Part shown: positions 1-7,600 of the stretch, piece by piece
Position numbering within the stretch: position 1 is the stretch's first letter
Layout of the letters: every line of letters begins with the position of its first letter
Assembly: GCA_949298295.1 (NCBI GenBank)
Contig: CASFWS010000005.1
Location: 1 to 20,524 of the forward strand
Reading direction: 5' to 3'
DNA: 20,524 bases
Source: an uncultured Bacillota bacterium
GTDB taxonomy: Bacteria > Bacillota_I > Bacilli_A > RFN20 > CAG-826
Position numbers and translations under genes: made by a program
Notes under the pieces: generated by a model
Seen by the model: only the letters and a program-made list of their open reading frames with translations
What the model was told of the DNA's origin: nothing
The model's database searches: none

Positions 1-563
1 AGGGAAACGATGTTGTGGCTGGCGATGACGACGATCTTGTCCTGCCCGGCGTAGCGAGCGACGATCGCCGCCTTGACCTTTTCGAGGGCCAGGGGGTCGA
101 GGCCGTCGAAGGCCTCGTCGAGAAGGAGAAGGCGGGCATCGACGGCGAGGGCGGCGGCCAGATACGCCTGCCGCCTCATCCCCTTCGAGAAACTGGAAAT
201 GAACTTGTCGGTCGGGAGGTTCAGCTCGCCAGCCAGCGCGAGGAGGGCTTCCTTGTCCATCTCGTAGTAAAGGGAGAGGAACTCGTAAAGCCCGAGGAGG
301 GTGATGCGGCTCGGGTAGTAGGGATCGTCGGGCAGGAAGAAGGTTCCTTTGGGCGGCTTTTGGAGGGAAATGGGTACCCCGTCGCAGCTGAGGGTCCCGC
401 CGTCGAGGGCATAGACCCCGGAAAGGGCGCGAAGGAGGGTACTTTTGCCTGCTCCGTTCCGCCCGACGAGGCCGACGATTCCTTCCTTGATCTGGAAGGA
501 GAGGTCGTTCAATGCCATCGTCTTCCCGAGCTTCTTCCTGATGTGGTCGGCTTCAATGATCAT
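1..563 (-). CDS. ABC transporter ATP-binding protein, partial (C-terminus off the left edge)
   Basis: This is the cytoplasmic ATPase subunit of an ABC exporter; the visible 187 residues from the ATG at 563 cover most of the nucleotide-binding domain. Walker A GRNGAGKST is at residues 34-42, the signature SFSKGMRRQ at 124-132, Walker B LLLLDE at 145-150 followed by the D-loop GLDP, and the H-loop His at 183. The usual Q-loop glutamine region reads FFLPDDP, as in YtrB/BcrA-like ATPases. The frame is open to base 1, so the end of the protein lies outside the window. It overlaps the end of the gntR-type gene by 11 bases, so the two are surely cotranscribed and probably translationally coupled. 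Such pairs (YtrA/YtrB in Bacillus subtilis) usually precede a membrane permease gene, expected to the left. The substrate cannot be read from this subunit; cell-envelope stress or antibiotic export is the usual inference for the family. Confidence 0.93.
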   Translation of the reverse strand, partial: MIIEADHIRKKLGKTMALNDLSFQIKEGIVGLVGRNGAGKSTLLRALSGVYALDGGTLSCDGVPISLQKPPKGTFFLPDDPYYPSRITLLGLYEFLSLYYEMDKEALLALAGELNLPTDKFISSFSKGMRRQAYLAAALAVDARLLLLDEAFDGLDPLALEKVKAAIVARYAGQDKIVVIASHNIVS

Positions 564-918
564 AGCCGTCTCCTTTCGCGATTATCCGATAGGCCCGATC
601 GACCTCGTCGGGGTCGTATCCGGCCGCGGCGATGGGGAGCAGGAGGCGGTTGAGCTCCCGTTCCCTTTCCTTGCCGGGGCGGGTTTCCCGGACCCGGTAG
701 CCCTTGCGGTCGAGGCAGTCGAGGTAGCCTTCGCTTTCGAGCCGCCGGTACGACTTGACGACCGTGTTCGGGTTGATGCCGAAGGCTTCGGCCGCCTCGC
801 GGACGCTCGGGACATAAGAAAAGGGCGGGTAGGCACCGCTTTCGATGAGGTGCTTGGTGAGGGCATAGAGGCGCTCGCTCACCGGACCGCTTCCTGGCAG
901 GGTCATCGGTTTAATCAC
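553..918 (-). CDS. GntR-family transcriptional regulator, YtrA subfamily
   Basis: A 121-residue regulator with an N-terminal winged helix-turn-helix: the recognition-helix region reads AFGINPNTVVKSYRRLE, followed by the wing ESEGYLDCLDRKGYRV. Only about 45 residues follow the DNA-binding domain, too short for a FadR/HutC effector domain and typical of the YtrA subfamily, which represses adjacent ABC transporter genes. It overlaps the downstream ATPase gene, matching that arrangement. The start chosen is GTG at 918; an in-frame ATG at 906 is possible but has no ribosome binding site. The GTG itself sits 6 bases after a weak -10 (TAACCT), so the transcript may be leaderless. An imperfect palindrome over the promoter (938-966) would suit autorepression. 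Family assignment is firm; the ligand and regulon are unknown. Confidence 0.9.
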   Translation of the reverse strand: MIKPMTLPGSGPVSERLYALTKHLIESGAYPPFSYVPSVREAAEAFGINPNTVVKSYRRLESEGYLDCLDRKGYRVRETRPGKERERELNRLLLPIAAAGYDPDEVDRAYRIIAKGDGYDH

Positions 919-966
919 GGCTTTAGGTTACCTTGCTGTATTATCTGTGTCAATTGTTCCCAATAC
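919..966 (-). promoter_or_regulatory. Promoter and candidate operator of the gntR-ABC operon
   Basis: Reading the minus strand, TTGACA (953-948) is followed after 17 bases by TAACCT (930-925), then 6 bases to the GTG at 918. The -35 is perfect and the -10 weak (TAnnnT). A competing -10, GATAAT (945-940), overlaps the spacer but lacks a good -35. On the plus strand GTATT (938-942) and AATAC (962-966) form an inverted repeat with 19 bases between, enclosing the -35; this is a plausible site for the GntR dimer. The operator role is inference. Confidence 0.45.
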
Positions 967-1048
967 TAGGCAGGGAAAACCCCCGCAAAAGGCGCTTCAA
1001 GTAATGAAAGTTCCGTTTTTCCTTGGCCCTCGCTTGGGGCAAAGAAAC

Positions 1049-1072
1049 AAAAAATGCGATTGGGCATCGCAT
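1049..1072 (-). terminator. Rho-independent terminator after tRNA-Ser
   Basis: On the minus strand ATGCGAT (1072-1066) and ATCGCAT (1060-1054) form a perfect 7-bp stem around a 5-base loop, followed at once by a run of five T (1053-1049). It begins 13 bases past the tRNA CCA end. Confidence 0.8.
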
Positions 1073-1085
1073 CTAAATTTCGAAG

Positions 1086-1176
1086 TGGCGGAGAATCGGG
1101 GATTTGAACCCCGGCTGGGCTTGCACCCACTATCAGTTTTCGAAACTGACCCCTTCAGCCGCTTGGGTAATTCTCC
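1086..1176 (-). tRNA. tRNA-Ser (anticodon CGA), CCA encoded
   Basis: A class II tRNA on the minus strand. The acceptor stem GGAGAAT/ATTCTCC (7 bp) and the T arm CGGGG-TTCAAAT-CCCCG are perfect. The anticodon arm is TCAGT-TTCGAAA-ACTGA, giving anticodon CGA, which reads UCG. A long variable arm (TGGG...CCCA) is present, as expected for tRNA-Ser. Discriminator G is at 1089 and CCA is encoded at 1088-1086. UCG is a common serine codon in the surrounding genes, consistent with a dedicated tRNA. It has its own promoter and terminator, so it is a single-gene transcript. Confidence 0.97.
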
Positions 1177-1185
1177 GTGCGACGT

Positions 1186-1214
1186 ATCATAACCCTACTT
1201 TGACTTGCCTGCAA
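1186..1214 (-). promoter_or_regulatory. Promoter of tRNA-Ser
   Basis: On the minus strand TTGCAG (1214-1209), 17-base spacer, TATGAT (1191-1186), then 9 bases to the mature 5' end of the tRNA. This is a near-consensus sigma-70 promoter and shows that the -35/-10 logic of this organism is the standard one. Confidence 0.75.
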
Positions 1215-1252
1215 GCGCTTGCTCCCTCTAGGAGGGAGAGGAAAAAAGAGGC

Positions 1253-1258
1253 TATAAT
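1253..1258 (+). promoter_or_regulatory. -10 box TATAAT of the 1269 gene; likely leaderless start
   Basis: A perfect TATAAT lies 10 bases upstream of the ATG at 1269, which would place transcription start about 3-4 bases before the start codon. There is no convincing -35 at 16-18 bases and no Shine-Dalgarno sequence before the ATG. Confidence 0.55.
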
Positions 1259-1268
1259 CCCTCGTCGG

Positions 1269-3041
1269 ATGAACAATTCTTTGCTTATCTCCTTCGACGA
1301 CCCCGCCTTCTGGCCCGGCCTCTTCGCCCTCGCGGCGGTTTTGGCCGTCCTTTTGGCTGCCGTCATCGGGATCGGGGTTCATTACGGGTATTCCGTTTAC
1401 CGCGAGAAACGCTATCTCCTGACCATCCAGCGCGAGACCTCGACCGTCCGCTTTTACCGGGTCAACCGGATGGACGATCAGGTGACCTATTTCAATTTGA
1501 GCGACATGGCCGACGTCAAGACCTCGACCTGCGGGCAGTTCTATGCTTCCTTCCCGGCTTCCGAGCGGGAGCGCCTATCGACCTGGGTCGACGATTTGCT
1601 CGATGGAAAGGCCACCCCCGACTATCTTGAGCTCGACGTTTACATCGGGAAGCGGCGGAACCGCCAGCTCGTCCCTAGCTTCCTCAAGACGACGGGAATC
1701 GACCTTCCGAAGGGGACCCTTCACCTCGAAAGCTACCTTCTTTCCGGCCTTGCCCCGAACTCTTCTTCCTCGGCCCTCCATCTTTCGACCGAGTCGGAAT
1801 TCGCCGAGGCATTGAAAAGCAACGGCTATGCCAATGGCTTCGCCTTCTGCTTTTCCTTCTTCCCCAAGAAGGGCGGGAAGAGCAAGGGCCGCCCGAAGGT
1901 CGGAAAGGACCTTTCCAGCCGTTTCCGGGCCCTCATCTCCCCTTACGTCAAGGGCAACCAGCGCCTCATCCAGTGCTCCGAGAGCGAATTCCTCCTCGCC
2001 AACTTCGACATGTCGGAACGAAGCGAGGCCATCGATTTTGCCCTCCGCTCCGGCAAGGGCATCGATGCCCTTCTCATCACGACCCGGAAGAAGCGCGAGC
2101 CCCTTTACGAATGCCGGATCGGCATCGTCGTGAACCGCGACCTCCCCGGGGATGCCGACGCCATCGTGGCCGAGAGCCGGGCTTCGGCCCTTGCCGCGCG
2201 GGAGGCTGGAATCGGCTTCGTGTTCTTCGACAAGGACAAGGAACCCTTGGCCAAGGTCGACGAGATCGGCGTCTTCAAAAACGAAGTCGACCGGATCATC
2301 GAAGATCGGAGAATCGCCTTCTCCTACCGCCCGGTCTATGCGGTTGCCCGGCGCTTCGTCTATGCCTACCTGGCCGATGCCCGCCCGATCAATACCTCCT
2401 TCGCGACGATCGACGAGCTGAAGAACTACGCCCGGCGGGCCATGGACGACAAGAACCTCTTCGCCCACATTGCCAAGACCCTCGTCAACCGCTTCGTTTC
2501 CCAGCGCGAGCTGAAGTCCCAGAAGCTCGTCTATCCGGTCCGTTACGACGAGCTTGGCCTCATCCAAAGCTTCTTTCTCCGCTTCCGCCCGGCCAAGGAA
2601 GCCAACATCGTCTTCCTTTTCCGGGAAGAGGACTGTGCCCAGTCGATTGGGCCCGGCGGCCTCGACGGCTTCCTTCTGGCCCTTTCTTCCCTCAAGGAGA
2701 AAGGCTTCCAGATCGCCTTCCTCCTAGCCGGGAATAGCCTTGCCCTCAATCCGGGCTGCTACCAGCTGGCCGATGCCTTCTACGTCGACTTCCAGAAGGC
2801 GGCCGGCCCCCATATGGACAGCCTCGTCCGGACCCAGCTCCACGCCCTCGTCGAAAAGTTGCTTCGCTACAAGAAACCGATCGTGGCCATGAACCTCATC
2901 AACTGGATGGCCTTGGAACTCGTCGTCGGGAGCGGGATCGATTACATCTCCTCCGATTGCTTTGCTCCCTTCGACGCCAACCTCCGCCCGATCGGCCAAA
3001 AGAACATCCAGCGCATCCAAGCGCTCAGGGAAAGGAAATGA
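1269..3041 (+). CDS. Membrane-anchored protein resembling a degenerate GGDEF-EAL pair
   Basis: 590 residues. An N-terminal transmembrane helix spans about residues 13-37, followed by a large, presumably cytoplasmic, part. From about 175 to 265 the spacing of conserved hydrophobics resembles a GGDEF domain, with SESEFLL at about 237 where RxGGDEF would sit. From about 342 to 585 it resembles an EAL domain: IAFSYRPVY matches the l.yQPi start, VYAYLADAR sits where the xGxEALxR signature belongs, and IVAMNLINWMALELVVGSGIDY matches the late AEGVE region. All catalytic and metal residues appear lost, so it would be a non-enzymatic scaffold or sensor. The assignment rests on pattern only and is tentative. 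The ATG at 1269 was chosen because it just precedes the membrane helix and follows TATAAT. Its TGA overlaps ATG 3038 of proS, so the two are cotranscribed. Confidence 0.8.
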   Translation: MNNSLLISFDDPAFWPGLFALAAVLAVLLAAVIGIGVHYGYSVYREKRYLLTIQRETSTVRFYRVNRMDDQVTYFNLSDMADVKTSTCGQFYASFPASERERLSTWVDDLLDGKATPDYLELDVYIGKRRNRQLVPSFLKTTGIDLPKGTLHLESYLLSGLAPNSSSSALHLSTESEFAEALKSNGYANGFAFCFSFFPKKGGKSKGRPKVGKDLSSRFRALISPYVKGNQRLIQCSESEFLLANFDMSERSEAIDFALRSGKGIDALLITTRKKREPLYECRIGIVVNRDLPGDADAIVAESRASALAAREAGIGFVFFDKDKEPLAKVDEIGVFKNEVDRIIEDRRIAFSYRPVYAVARRFVYAYLADARPINTSFATIDELKNYARRAMDDKNLFAHIAKTLVNRFVSQRELKSQKLVYPVRYDELGLIQSFFLRFRPAKEANIVFLFREEDCAQSIGPGGLDGFLLALSSLKEKGFQIAFLLAGNSLALNPGCYQLADAFYVDFQKAAGPHMDSLVRTQLHALVEKLLRYKKPIVAMNLINWMALELVVGSGIDYISSDCFAPFDANLRPIGQKNIQRIQALRERK

Positions 3042-3043
3042 AC

Positions 3044-4474
3044 ATGGACAAGAAAAACGATGCGATCACTTCCCGCGACGTCGATTTCGCCAAGTGGTAT
3101 ACCGACGTCTGCCGGAAGGCCGAGCTGATGGACTATAGCCCAGTCAAGGGCTTCATCAATTACCTGCCCTACGGTTATGGCATCTGGGAAGCCATCAAGG
3201 CCTTTGCCGACCCCCTCTTCAAGGAGAAGGGCGCCGAGAACGTCTACCTTCCGATGGTCATCCCGATGTCGATGTTCAATAAGGAAAAGGAGCACGTCGA
3301 GGGCTTTGCCCCCGAGATTCTCGTCGCGACCGTCGGCGGCGGTAACCAGCTGGCTGACCCCCTTGTCATCCGTCCGACGAGCGAAATCCTCTTCAGCGAC
3401 CTCTACAAGCGGCTGGTAAGGAGCTACCGCGACCTCCCGAAGCGCTTCAACCAGTGGTGCTCGGTCGTCCGCTGGGAAAAGACGACCCGCCCCTTCCTCC
3501 GGGGGAGCGAATTCCTATGGCAGGAAGGGCACTGCCTCTTTGAAACGGAAAAAGAGGCCGTCGAGAACGCCCTCGAGATGCTCGAGGTCTACGACCGGAT
3601 CGGCCGCGAATGCCTTGCCATCCCCTTCCTCAAGGGGAAGAAGAGCAAGCACGAGACTTTTGCCGGGGCGGTCGCCACCTATGCCATCGAGGCCCTCATG
3701 CACGACGGGAAAGCCCTCCAGGCGGGGACTACCCATTACCTTGGCCAAGGCTTTGCCAAGGCCGGAGGCATCGCCTTCCTTGGGAGGAACAATGCCCTCG
3801 AGACTCCCTACCAGTCTTCGTGGGGCATCTCGACCCGCCTCGTCGGGGCCGTCATCATGGTTCACGGCGACGATAACGGCCTCGTCCTTCCCCCGATGGT
3901 CGCCCCCGATCAAGTCGTCGTCGTCGGGATAAGGGTCAACGACGAAAAGGTCCAGGCCGCCTGCCAAGACGTTTTCGCTCGCCTAAAGAAACTCGGCATC
4001 CGGGCCAAGCTCGACATCAATCCCGCCAAGACCCCGGGTTGGAAGTTCGCCGAGTACGAGATGAAAGGCGTCCCCCTTCGCCTCGAAATCGGCCCCCGCG
4101 ACCTCGAGAAGGGCGAAGCCGCCCTCTCGATCCGCTTCTCCGACGAGAAGCGGACGGTGAAGCTCGACGACATCGAGAGGCTTGTCCCCGAGCTCCTTAG
4201 GGAAATCCAGGAAGGAATGTACTTGGCCGCCAAGAAGCGGCTTGAGGCTTCCATCGTCGACGTCGAGACGATCGACGAGCTGAAGGAAGTCCTCGCTAAG
4301 GGCGGCTATGCCCGGATGGCCTATTGCGGCGGCGAGGAGTGCGAGCTGAAGATCAAGGAAATAACCGGCGGGGGAACGGCCCGCTGCATCTACAAAGAAA
4401 ACGTCGAGAGCGGAACCTGCCCGGTCTGCGGAAAGCCGGCTACTGTCATTGCCTACTTCGCCAAGGCTTATTGA
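3044..4474 (+). CDS. proS: Prolyl-tRNA synthetase, archaeal/eukaryotic type
   Basis: Charges tRNA-Pro with proline in the cytoplasm. 476 residues, the length of the short archaeal/eukaryotic-type ProS without the bacterial editing insertion. Class II motif 2 is clear (RWEKTTRPFLRGSEFLWQEGH region, about residues 148-167), motif 3 lies around GAVIMVHGDDNGLVLPP, and the HYLGQGFAKA substrate loop precedes it. The C-terminal zinc-like domain keeps cysteines (YCGGEEC, CIYK, CPVC) and the protein ends in FAKAY, the terminal tyrosine typical of this type. Two starts are possible: ATG 3038 overlaps the previous stop (ATGA), and ATG 3044 has AAAGGA 7 bases upstream; I chose 3044. This ProS type occurs in several Bacilli/Mollicutes-like lineages, which supports the taxonomic guess. 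Function is near certain. Confidence 0.97.
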   Translation: MDKKNDAITSRDVDFAKWYTDVCRKAELMDYSPVKGFINYLPYGYGIWEAIKAFADPLFKEKGAENVYLPMVIPMSMFNKEKEHVEGFAPEILVATVGGGNQLADPLVIRPTSEILFSDLYKRLVRSYRDLPKRFNQWCSVVRWEKTTRPFLRGSEFLWQEGHCLFETEKEAVENALEMLEVYDRIGRECLAIPFLKGKKSKHETFAGAVATYAIEALMHDGKALQAGTTHYLGQGFAKAGGIAFLGRNNALETPYQSSWGISTRLVGAVIMVHGDDNGLVLPPMVAPDQVVVVGIRVNDEKVQAACQDVFARLKKLGIRAKLDINPAKTPGWKFAEYEMKGVPLRLEIGPRDLEKGEAALSIRFSDEKRTVKLDDIERLVPELLREIQEGMYLAAKKRLEASIVDVETIDELKEVLAKGGYARMAYCGGEECELKIKEITGGGTARCIYKENVESGTCPVCGKPATVIAYFAKAY

Positions 4475-4492
4475 AGCAGGGACCGATAGAGC

Positions 4493-4530
4493 ACGTTGGA
4501 TTGGCCGCCATTTTTTCAACGTTGTTTCTT
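4493..4530 (+). terminator. Possible weak terminator after proS
   Basis: ACGTTG (4493-4498) can pair with CAACGT (4517-4522) across an 18-base loop, followed by TGTTTCTT. The stem is short and the T run broken. The rest of the 4475-4633 gap contains a 6-bp CCTTCC/GGAAGG hairpin (4574-4592) without a T run and nothing else I can name. Confidence 0.25.
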
Positions 4531-4633
4531 CGCGCAGGCCATCTTCCTCGGAACCTCTTTGCTCGCTTCACGCCCTTCCCGCCGGCGGAAGGAAAATTAG
4601 GATTTGCCTCTCCTAGCCCAACACCCGATGACC

Positions 4634-4639
4634 TATAAT
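4634..4639 (+). promoter_or_regulatory. -10 box TATAAT of the giant helicase gene; likely leaderless start
   Basis: A perfect TATAAT ends 7 bases before the ATG at 4647, which puts the expected +1 on or next to the A of the start codon. No Shine-Dalgarno sequence and no clear -35 at normal spacing (TTGCCT at 4604-4609 is too far). Confidence 0.55.
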
Positions 4640-4646
4640 TTTGCAT

Positions 4647-7600
4647 ATGGCTGAGAATCGCTTTTCTTTTATCTTCGAAGGACTCGAAGAGGTTTCCTAT
4701 CCTCTCTACCAGGCCGAGCAATCGATCCGCTCCGTCTCGCCGGGCGGCCGCCCCAACGCCTTTTCCTTTCTCAAGGCCGTTTACCTCGAAAGCCGGACGC
4801 CCGGCACCTATCGGGACCTCGTTTTCCGCCTCGAAAGCGATTTGCCCGGCTTTTCGTTCAAGGACATCCACCTTTCCCGCCTAGCCCTCGGCGAGAAGGC
4901 GATGATCGACGACTATTCCTATGCCCTCGACGAGGATTTCCTCTACCGCCTCCCCGAGCGGCGGGACATCGTTTTCCGGGCTTCCCTCTACAATGGCCCG
5001 ACGGTGATTGCCACCCATGAGGCAAAAGGAATCGCCCTTCCCTTGTCCGAGGCCCTCGATCACGCTTCCGATCCCGTCCTCCTTGCAAGCTACGTAACCC
5101 CGCAAGACGCCGCTCTCGATCGCCTCTACGAAAAAGGGGCGCGGAAGGCCAAGGAGGAGAAGCTTTCCCTTTCTGGTTACGAAGAACGGGATCCCAACCT
5201 CGTCCTTTCGGCCGCCGAATGTCTTTATGAAGCCCTCCGGGAAGAGGAAATCGCCCTTCTTCAGCCCGCGAGCAAATCTTCCCTCCGGGAGAAGGTGCGC
5301 CTTCCTTACCTGACCTTGGCCGAAAAGAAGGGGACTTCCCTCGACATCGCCCTCGTCTACGCTTCCCTTCTCGAGCGGAGCGGCCTCCACCCCCTCGTCT
5401 TCCTCTACCGGGACAAGGCAGCGGTGGGCATCTGGCTCGAGGAAAGCCTCTTTGCCAGCGGCTTCACTGACAATCCTTCGCCCTTCCTCGTCGCGGCGAG
5501 CAAGGGCTACGACCAGCTTCTGGTCATCGACCCGTCTTCTTTCCTTTCGCCGGAAGAGGCCCGGGCCAAGGGCTATAACGACCTCGAGTCCGGCAGCCTC
5601 TTTGCCGGGGCCATCGACGTCCTGACCTGCCGGAAGGAACACATCCTTCCCCTTCCGACGCCGGGGCGGGAGGGAAAGGTCGTCTTCCCCTCTTTCGAGA
5701 AGCAAGGCGAGGGAAAGCTTTCGGAGATCGACCTTTCGACCCATCGTTACATCGATAGCGAGGACCGCGGCGACAAGAACCGCTACGACCATTGGCTCGA
5801 CAAGCTCCTCGACCTCAATCTCAAGAACCGCCTCATCAACCTCCGCCCAGGGCGGAGCCTGCCCCAGCTCCTCGTCCCGGATGCCGAGAAGTTCCTCGAC
5901 CTCTTGAAGGAAAACAAGAAGCTCGTCCTCGCTCCCTACGAATCCTACGTGGCCCGGGAGAAAAAGGGGGAGGCCATCATCGACTTCCCGCCCTCCTATT
6001 TCGGGACCATCGCCAAGGACAGCTACGAGAAAGGCGTCGTCCCCTTCCTCGTCGGAAGCGGGGAGGCTAGCGACGACCTGGTCAAATCGTTGTCCCGCCG
6101 GAGCAACACGGCCCTCGAGGAAAGCGGAAGCAACCCCCTCTTCCTGACCGTCGGGCTCCTTCGCTATTTTGACAACGAAAAGGCCGCGGCCCGGGGGAAG
6201 GGAGCGATGTACGCCCCGATTCTCCTTCTCCCCATCCGGATTCCCCTTCGGAAGGCCGGCCCCCATTTCTCCTTCGAGTACGATTACGACGAGATCACGG
6301 TCAACACGACCCTCTTCGAGTATCTGAAGCAAGCCTTCGGCATCGACCTCGGTCCCCTCGAAGGGACGATCCGCCGGAAGGACGGGCAGGTCGACCTCCG
6401 GCTCATCTATAACTATATTCGGGGGAAAATCGCTTCCCATAAAGGCTTTGCCCTCTTTGAAAACGCCTCGGGCATCGGCCTCTTCTCCTTCGCCCATTTC
6501 GTCATGTGGGACGATCTGAGGAGAAGGAAGAACGACCTCCTTTCCAATCCGCACATCGCCTCGATGGTCGCCGGGAAAGTGTCCTTCCGGGAGCCGGAAG
6601 GGCTTCTAAGCAAGGACGAATTCGATTCCCGCGAGGAGTTCCTCCCCCTCCCCCTCCCGGCCGATTCTTCGCAGATCAAGGCCATCGACGACGCCCTCCG
6701 GGGCGCGAGCTTCGTGATGGACGGCCCGCCGGGGACCGGGAAGAGCCAGACGATTGCCAACATGATCTGCGCTTTCCTTTCCAGCGGCAAGAAAGTCCTT
6801 TTCGTCGCCGAGAAGGAAGTCGCCCTCAAAGTCGTCAAGAAGCGCCTCGACCAAATCGGCCTCGGGCGCTTTGCCCTCTTCCTTTCCTCCTCGCGGACGG
6901 CCAAGGGCGACGTCCTCAAGGCCCTTGGCGAGCTCATTGGCCTCGGGATGCTGACTTCCGATGCCTCCTTCGAAGAGGCCAAGGAGCGGCTTTCCGCGAA
7001 GACGAAGGAACTCAATTCCCTCCTTTCTTCCCTCCATGGCCGGAAACGCTATCTCTTCTCGATCGAAGAGGCCATCGACCTTTATCTCTCGAGCCTTGAG
7101 GGCCAGGGCTTTTACCGTTTCTCCCTCGACGAGGCCCGCGGCCTCGATGAAAGCCGCTATCAAGAGGCCGTCGAAAGCCTCGCCCGCCTCGCCCGGAGCG
7201 ACGAGAAGGTCAACGGCCACCTCGCCTCGCCCTTCCGTCCCTACGTCGGGGAAAGCTACAGCCTCCTCATCCGGGAGAAACTCATGGCTGCCCTCCAAGG
7301 CTTCCTCGAGCTCGACCAAGAGCTCTATCTTGCCGAGCACAACGCGGCCTTGGCCATCGGAGATATCAAGAAAACGCGGCAAAACGCCTCTATCATTGCC
7401 GAAATCGCCGAAGTCGACCGTTCTCTCGGCGGCCTTTTCGGGCCTTATTTCTCCGCCCCGTCGACCCCGAGCCGCGACGCCGAAATCCGTTCTTCCCTCG
7501 CCCTTTTGGACGATGCCGAGAAGCGGCGGGCCAAGATCCTTTCCCGTTTCAAGGAAAGCGTCTTCACCCTGCCCCGGGAGGCCGTCGTCGCCCTCGGAAA

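Noticed and set aside
15..653. Plus-strand open frame at the left edge
   Set aside because: It is the complement of the ABC ATPase and GntR genes, whose motifs are unmistakable on the minus strand.
1027..1040. GCCC/GGGC hairpin beyond the tRNA terminator
   Set aside because: Only a 4-bp stem and no adjacent T run; the terminator at 1049-1072 already accounts for transcript end.
4574..4592. CCTTCC/GGAAGG hairpin between proS and the helicase gene
   Set aside because: Perfect 6-bp stem, but followed by AAAATT and without a T run on either strand, so not called a terminator.
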